Notes under the pieces: model-generated
What the model saw: the letters and a program-made list of their open reading frames with translations, nothing else
What the model was told of the DNA's origin: nothing
Databases searched by the model: none
In this document: piece by piece, positions 5,636 to 9,201 of the stretch
Layout: every line of letters starts with the position of its first letter
How positions within the stretch are numbered: position 1 is the first letter of the stretch
Translations under genes and position numbers: made by a program
Assembly: GCA_024277515.1 (NCBI GenBank)
Contig: JAJRVB010000036.1
Span: 1-9,201 of the forward strand
Length of the DNA: 9,201 bases
Direction: 5' to 3'
DNA from: Nitrospirota bacterium
GTDB lineage: Bacteria > Nitrospirota > Thermodesulfovibrionia > UBA6902

Positions 5636-8266
5636 ATGAACTCCCTCCCGGAAAAAAACATTAAGACTATGCAATTCAATTCTTTCATAAAAAAGGCCGG
5701 GGGCTTATTAAAGAAAATCAATAATCTGATACCCGGTAAAAATGTAACCCCGGATATCGATCTCCTTATTCCGGGTGATGATTACCTGGACCTGAGACGC
5801 AGGTATTACAGTTATAAAAATTTACTCCTGAAAAACAATGAACTCCTTGATGTCCTCTCCGAGGTAAATGAAGGCATTGACTCAAAAACCATAACACTTC
5901 CCGCCTTCCGGTCTTACCTTGCCCACATTTTTGACACCGCTTTTGAATTTATTCAGAGTCTGAATGACATGACGGAAAACCGCTACATGTTTCTGTATGA
6001 CGTGCTCGAACGCATCAGGATTTCTGCAAGAGATATGCTGAAGGAAGAACCCGAGGAATCGCCGGGCCGATACATCATTCCTCTCGACAAGATTACGGCT
6101 GAACACATTAAAGATACAGGCGGTAAGGCGGCCAATCTCGGCGAGATACGAAACATACTCAAGCTGCCGACACCGGATGGTTTTTCGATCACTTCACACG
6201 CATACAGGGAGTTTATTGCATTCAACAAACTTGGAAAGGACATCAGCGGTCTGATTGCCGATCTGGACATAAACGCTACCGACACAATAGATAAGGTCTC
6301 CCTCCGTATTCAGGAGATGTTGATGCAGTCAACCGTCCCGCCGGAAATAGTAAAAGGCATTTACACGGAGATTGACAGGATCGGGAAACAGATGAAATTC
6401 TCGGTCAGGTCGAGCGCTGTGGGAGAGGACGGCAAGCTGTCGTTTGCCGGCCAGTTCAGGAGCATTCTGAACGTAAAACGGGATTCCGTCATCAGTGCCT
6501 ATAAGGAGGTGTTAGCCGGAAAATACAGCAGCAGGGTGCTGTATTACAGACTGGCAAAGGGGATAAGGGACAAAGACATGCCCATGGCTGTGTGCGTTCT
6601 GGAGATGATCGACTCACGTTCATCAGGGGTCCTTTATACATTAAACCCGGGATACCCTGAAAGGGATGAAACCATCCTGAGCTCGGTATGGGGACAGGGA
6701 CAGTATGCCGTCGGCGGAACGGTCTCCCCCGACATGTTTACCCTCGACCGTAATAATAACGGAGAAATCATCCACAGAAACATAGCGGCAAAGGACGTCC
6801 GGCTGGCGCTGAAACCGTCCGGAGGTGTAGAGGAAGTACGGGTCCCGCGGGACGCCAGGGAAGCGCCCAGTATTTCAGATGAAGAAATAAAGATGCTCTA
6901 TCACTACAGCTGTCTCATGGAAAAACATTTCGGAGCCGCCCTTGACATTGAATGGGCCATTGACAACAGCTGGCGACTTCTGATCCTGCAGGCCCGTCCT
7001 CTCAATATAAAGAGGGTGTTGCCTTCGGGCGCCGATACGTTCAGGGAAGGGAAATATGCGCTTGTCGAAGGAGAGACGGCAAGCCGGGGCACTGCTTCAG
7101 GCCCGGTTTATCTTATGGAAAGTCTTGACCGGATATCCGGCTTTCCTGAAGGCGCCGTGCTCGTGGCAAAAAACACCTCCAACGAGTATGTCAAGATTAT
7201 GCATTCCGCTTCAGCCATGATCATTGAGACCGGCAGCAGGACAAGCCATCTGGCGACCGTGGCCCGTGAGTTTAACATACCGGTAATCATCAATGCCGCC
7301 AATGCGTTTAACATCCTGCGCAATGAAAAAGCGGTTACTGTCGATGCAAATGCCGGCCGTATATACAGAGGGCGGATTGAAGGTCTCCTGCGCAAAGGCC
7401 CTGCCGATGTGAGGGCCGGGGCAGCCATGCCTCATGAAGCACTCATAAAAAATATCATGGAGCGCATAACCCCCCTGAACCTTGTAAGGATTGATGGGTC
7501 CGGCATCAGGCCGGAGGACTTCAGGACTATACATGATATTGTGAGATATGTACATGAAGTCTCGGTCAGGGAAATGTTCAGCATGGGGGAGCTGTCCGAA
7601 GGAGGGAGTTCAACCCAGCTGTTAATATCCGACAAGATACCAATGTATTTTTATATCATTGATCTTGACGGCGGTGTTGCTGATGAGGCGAGGTTCCTCA
7701 AAAAAATATCGCCTGAGCATATCAGGTCCGTGCCTTTCATTGCATTGTGGAGGGGGATGACATATGAGGGAGTGAGGTGGGCCGGAGCAGTTGACATCGA
7801 TATGGGAGGGCTTGCGTCCGTCATGGCACGGTCATTTGTGAGGACCGGTGTTACGGAAAAAGGCGGTAAGGTATATGTCATCCTGACGGACGAATACGTG
7901 AATATGAGCGTAAAACTGGCCTATCATTTTACGGTATTTGATGCCTTTTGCGGAGACAGTTATATCAACAACTATATTAATTTCCGCTTCCAGGGCGGAG
8001 GCGCAAGCGCGGAAGGGAGATACCGGAGGACATTATTTATAAAAGAGGTGCTTGAATCATTTGACTTCAGGGTGGAGATCAAGGATGACATGGTAATAGC
8101 AGACATAAAAGGCGCGTCAAAAGAGACCACCGCACACATGCTGGACATCCTCGGCCGCCTGCTCGGCTGCTCAAGACAGCTTGATATGGCCATCAGCAGT
8201 ATGGAGGCAAAGGACTGGTATGTAAAGGCGTTTCTTGAAGGGAACTATTCCTTTAAACATGACTGA
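5636..8266 (+). CDS. PEP-synthase/PPDK-like paralogue with novel C-terminal domain, no FAEAGE insertion
   Basis: An 876-residue tandem paralogue beginning 24 bases after the preceding stop, probably in the same transcript. The domain order is the same: helical N-terminal region (1-145), ATP-grasp domain with GGK 162-164, VRSS 257-260, SGVLY 330-334, DIEW 437-440 and LQAR 451-454, then the phosphohistidine domain with TSH ending at His538, and a C-terminal domain (about 585-876) with HDIV at 633-636. ATP-binding and phosphohistidine residues are kept. The glycine-rich strand reads WGQGQ rather than the WGLG of the first copy, and several histidines of the first copy's C-terminal domain are replaced (698 to Ala682, 725 to Tyr710, 730 to Trp715, 794 to Tyr780). 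It may accept a different substrate or act as a partner subunit. The start is uncertain: neither ATG 5636 nor in-frame ATG 5669 has a good ribosome binding site. Confidence 0.83.
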   Translation: MNSLPEKNIKTMQFNSFIKKAGGLLKKINNLIPGKNVTPDIDLLIPGDDYLDLRRRYYSYKNLLLKNNELLDVLSEVNEGIDSKTITLPAFRSYLAHIFDTAFEFIQSLNDMTENRYMFLYDVLERIRISARDMLKEEPEESPGRYIIPLDKITAEHIKDTGGKAANLGEIRNILKLPTPDGFSITSHAYREFIAFNKLGKDISGLIADLDINATDTIDKVSLRIQEMLMQSTVPPEIVKGIYTEIDRIGKQMKFSVRSSAVGEDGKLSFAGQFRSILNVKRDSVISAYKEVLAGKYSSRVLYYRLAKGIRDKDMPMAVCVLEMIDSRSSGVLYTLNPGYPERDETILSSVWGQGQYAVGGTVSPDMFTLDRNNNGEIIHRNIAAKDVRLALKPSGGVEEVRVPRDAREAPSISDEEIKMLYHYSCLMEKHFGAALDIEWAIDNSWRLLILQARPLNIKRVLPSGADTFREGKYALVEGETASRGTASGPVYLMESLDRISGFPEGAVLVAKNTSNEYVKIMHSASAMIIETGSRTSHLATVAREFNIPVIINAANAFNILRNEKAVTVDANAGRIYRGRIEGLLRKGPADVRAGAAMPHEALIKNIMERITPLNLVRIDGSGIRPEDFRTIHDIVRYVHEVSVREMFSMGELSEGGSSTQLLISDKIPMYFYIIDLDGGVADEARFLKKISPEHIRSVPFIALWRGMTYEGVRWAGAVDIDMGGLASVMARSFVRTGVTEKGGKVYVILTDEYVNMSVKLAYHFTVFDAFCGDSYINNYINFRFQGGGASAEGRYRRTLFIKEVLESFDFRVEIKDDMVIADIKGASKETTAHMLDILGRLLGCSRQLDMAISSMEAKDWYVKAFLEGNYSFKHD

Positions 8267-8284
8267 GCATGGGCACCAGCAGGA

Positions 8285-8764
8285 TTACGCTGCAAAAGCG
8301 TTTTGCCCCCTTGCAATTACCACCAACGGGCATTTCAGGTTCTTCCACGCATCGTTAATGATCCTCTCCGCCTTCCTGCTGTAAATGTCAAAATCTTCCG
8401 CAACTTCAACAGCGACAAAAAGGATATCGCTATTCAGGCTGGTGTAATTCCTGATCGCTTCTTCCAGAGACCCGCTCTTTTTTACCAGAAAGAATTCTAT
8501 CCCTTCCTTCCTGAGCTCTGACTTGAACTTGCGCAATACACCATTGTCGATGCTTACTACAGAGAGTATTTCAAGTTCCGCGCCTATACGCTTGCACGAA
8601 TTCACCGCGTATTTAAATGCATTGCTGTCTGAAGCGCCGCCCCTCAGAGCGAGCAGGATTTTACGTTTTTCTTTCAGAATTTCCCTGGCAGTTTCAAATT
8701 CGCCTGCCTCTGCAAAGGCAATTGCTTCCATCGCTTTTTCAAATTTCTTTATCAGTCTTCTCAT
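8285..8764 (-). CDS. Universal-stress-protein-like protein with N-terminal FAEAGE module
   Basis: A 159-residue soluble protein. Residues 1-33 are a helical extension carrying FAEAGEFETAREIL (17-30). From about residue 34 a UspA-like alpha/beta fold begins: strand KILLALRGG, then a helix, then GAELEILSVV, and a late strand CPLVVIARG near the end. The Usp ATP-binding signature (G-x2-G-x9-G-[ST]) is not visible, so this is probably a non-ATP-binding Usp. The start is ATG 8764 with an AAAGG at 8781-8777 some 12 bases upstream. The stop at 8287-8285 converges on the 876-residue gene with an 18-base gap, so the transcripts may overlap. It lies 76 bases after the 93-residue gene on the same strand and is probably co-transcribed with it. 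Confidence 0.78.
   Translation of the reverse strand: MRRLIKKFEKAMEAIAFAEAGEFETAREILKEKRKILLALRGGASDSNAFKYAVNSCKRIGAELEILSVVSIDNGVLRKFKSELRKEGIEFFLVKKSGSLEEAIRNYTSLNSDILFVAVEVAEDFDIYSRKAERIINDAWKNLKCPLVVIARGQNAFAA
8292..8306. repeat. Small perfect inverted repeat at the convergent junction
   Basis: GCAAAA-GCG-TTTTGC is a perfect 6-base stem with a 3-base loop, located in the last codons of the Usp-like gene and 26 bases past the stop of the 876-residue gene. For the rightward transcripts it could act as a weak terminator or end-protecting hairpin, but no T-run follows. It may simply reflect codon choice. Confidence 0.2.
8666..8743 (-). repeat. FAEAGE module copy B (N terminus of the Usp-like protein)
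   Basis: Residues 8-33 of the Usp-like protein, core IAFAEAGEFETAREILKE. It aligns without gaps, in the same register from Met1, with the N terminus of the 93-residue protein (the F of FAEAG is residue 17 in both). Confidence 0.8.
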
Positions 8765-8792
8765 CGTAAATACATACCTTTCCCGGACATAT

Positions 8793-8817
8793 CAGCGGCG
8801 CATTATTTACGCCGCTG
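8793..8817. promoter_or_regulatory. GC-rich hairpin between the two small leftward genes
   Basis: CAGCGGCG at 8793-8800 and CGCCGCTG at 8810-8817 form a perfect 8-base stem around a 9-base AT-rich loop. It is the only strong fold in the 76-base spacer and sits 11 bases upstream of the AAAGG of the Usp-like gene. No T-run follows on either strand, so it is unlikely to be an intrinsic terminator. It could be a processing or stability element giving different expression of the two genes, or a protein binding site. Confidence 0.4.
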
Positions 8818-8840
8818 TTCTGCTCTGTTAATACCGCATA

Positions 8841-9122
8841 CTATCTCTTTATTCCCGGAGCGCGTAACTGCGTGCGCGGTCTCTGTGTAAGAGAATCTCT
8901 TTTCCGGTCCCTATCCTCTTCTCTCATAATGTCCCTGGCGATCTCATGCTCATTGGCTTCCGCGAATGTTGCAGCCATCATCACCCTCTCAAACCAGTTG
9001 AGACGCTCTCTCCTTTCGGGCCTGACTTCGTCCATCATCTGTCTTGCTGTTTCATGTTCTCCTGCCTCTGCAAATGCTGCTGCTGCATATGCTGTTTCCA
9101 GATTTTTGATTTTCTTTTTCAT
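8841..9122 (-). CDS. 93-residue protein built from two FAEAGE modules
   Basis: A small, charged, soluble protein I do not recognise as a characterised family. It is mostly two tandem copies of one module: residues 8-33 (core FAEAGEHETARQMM) and 44-69 (core FAEANEHEIARDIM), with a period of 36 residues, followed by a basic, probably disordered tail rich in Arg (70-93). Each module looks like a short helical pair, vaguely like half-TPR repeats. The start is strongly supported: AAGGAGGA at 9137-9130 lies seven bases ahead of ATG 9122. It precedes the Usp-like gene on the same strand, and their N termini align from Met1, so one may derive from the other. A role in binding or assembling other module-bearing proteins is inference. 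Confidence 0.75.
   Translation of the reverse strand: MKKKIKNLETAYAAAAFAEAGEHETARQMMDEVRPERRERLNWFERVMMAATFAEANEHEIARDIMREEDRDRKRDSLTQRPRTQLRAPGIKR
8916..8993 (-). repeat. FAEAGE module copy D (second module of the 93-residue protein)
   Basis: Residues 44-69, core ATFAEANEHEIARDIMREE. It is the most diverged copy (Gly to Asn in the core, Thr to Ile), but it keeps the upstream Glu, Met and Ala (E45, M48, A50) that copies A and B also have. Confidence 0.8.
9024..9101 (-). repeat. FAEAGE module copy C (first module of the 93-residue protein)
   Basis: Residues 8-33, core AAFAEAGEHETARQMMDE. It shares the 14-base string TTTGCAGAGGCAGG exactly with copies A and B. Confidence 0.8.
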
Positions 9123-9201
9123 TTTCTGTTCCTCCTTATAATTTATGGTTTAACTTCTCTTTGTTTGTCTCTTTATTATCATGTATATCAAGAATCATGC
9201 C
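9123..9201 (-). other. Upstream region of the 93-residue gene
   Basis: It contains a strong ribosome binding site (AAGGAGGA at 9137-9130) and an AT-rich stretch. GATAAT at 9180-9175 on the minus strand could be a -10 box, but its -35 would fall at or beyond the window edge, so no promoter can be confirmed. No gene is visible here. Confidence 0.3.

Noticed and set aside
2946..8266. True PEP synthase or pyruvate phosphate dikinase
   Set aside because: Both proteins lack the C-terminal PEP/pyruvate-binding TIM barrel with its catalytic Cys. Only the ATP-grasp and phosphohistidine parts match.
2946..8266. Tandem pair as one gene split by a frameshift
   Set aside because: Each copy has its own full set of ATP-grasp, phosphohistidine and C-terminal motifs, so this is a duplication.
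8523..9141. Plus-strand open frames of 102 and 89 codons opposite the two small leftward genes
   Set aside because: They are antisense shadows. The repeated ASxSPASANA-like pattern in them is just the complement of the FAEAGE module codons, and the minus-strand genes have the plausible proteins and, at 9122, a strong ribosome binding site.
1..9201. CRISPR arrays, tRNA or rRNA genes, insertion sequences
   Set aside because: No regular direct repeats with spacers, no cloverleaf or rRNA-like sequence, and no transposase-like protein or terminal inverted repeats were seen.

Overview
The window appears to come from a Gram-negative bacterium of moderate GC content. One protein has a cleavable signal peptide and a membrane anchor, and a two-component membrane sensor is present. 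The mix of genes (an EKN-type periplasmic sensor kinase, a receiver-only regulator, PEP-synthase-like proteins with an unusual C-terminal half, a small Usp protein) suggests Nitrospirota or Desulfobacterota-like anaerobes. That placement is inference from gene content, not proof.

Left part (1-2700): the start of a membrane sensor kinase runs leftward off the window edge (268 to 1). A 254-base intergenic region with a good sigma70-type promoter separates it from a rightward cluster. This cluster holds a TauE/SafE-family membrane transporter (523-1467), a signal-peptide and C-terminal-anchor protein of the Alph_Pro_TM/TIGR02186 type (1467-2249, overlapping the transporter stop by one base), and a receiver-only response regulator (2311-2700). 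Together they look like a transport and signalling module, with the divergent kinase as a possible partner.

Middle part (2946-8266): two large tandem paralogues of 888 and 876 residues. Each has a helical N-terminal region, the ATP-grasp domain of PEP synthase / pyruvate phosphate dikinase with its ATP-binding residues intact, and the swivelling phosphohistidine domain with its TSH motif. The usual PEP/pyruvate-binding TIM barrel is missing. In its place is a shared C-terminal domain of about 290 residues that I cannot assign to a characterised activity. They are probably ATP-dependent phosphotransferases whose acceptor is unknown.

Right part (8285-9122): two small leftward genes converge on the dikinase pair. 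One is a universal-stress-protein-like protein and the other a 93-residue protein.

The most striking feature links the middle and right parts. A module of about 26 residues with core FAEAxExExA(K/R) occurs four times: as an insertion inside the ATP-grasp domain of the first dikinase-like protein, as an N-terminal extension on the Usp protein, and twice in tandem making up most of the 93-residue protein. The second dikinase-like paralogue lacks it. This looks like a small mobile helical module, perhaps a docking or assembly tag, shared by unrelated proteins of one locus. I know of no described function for it.
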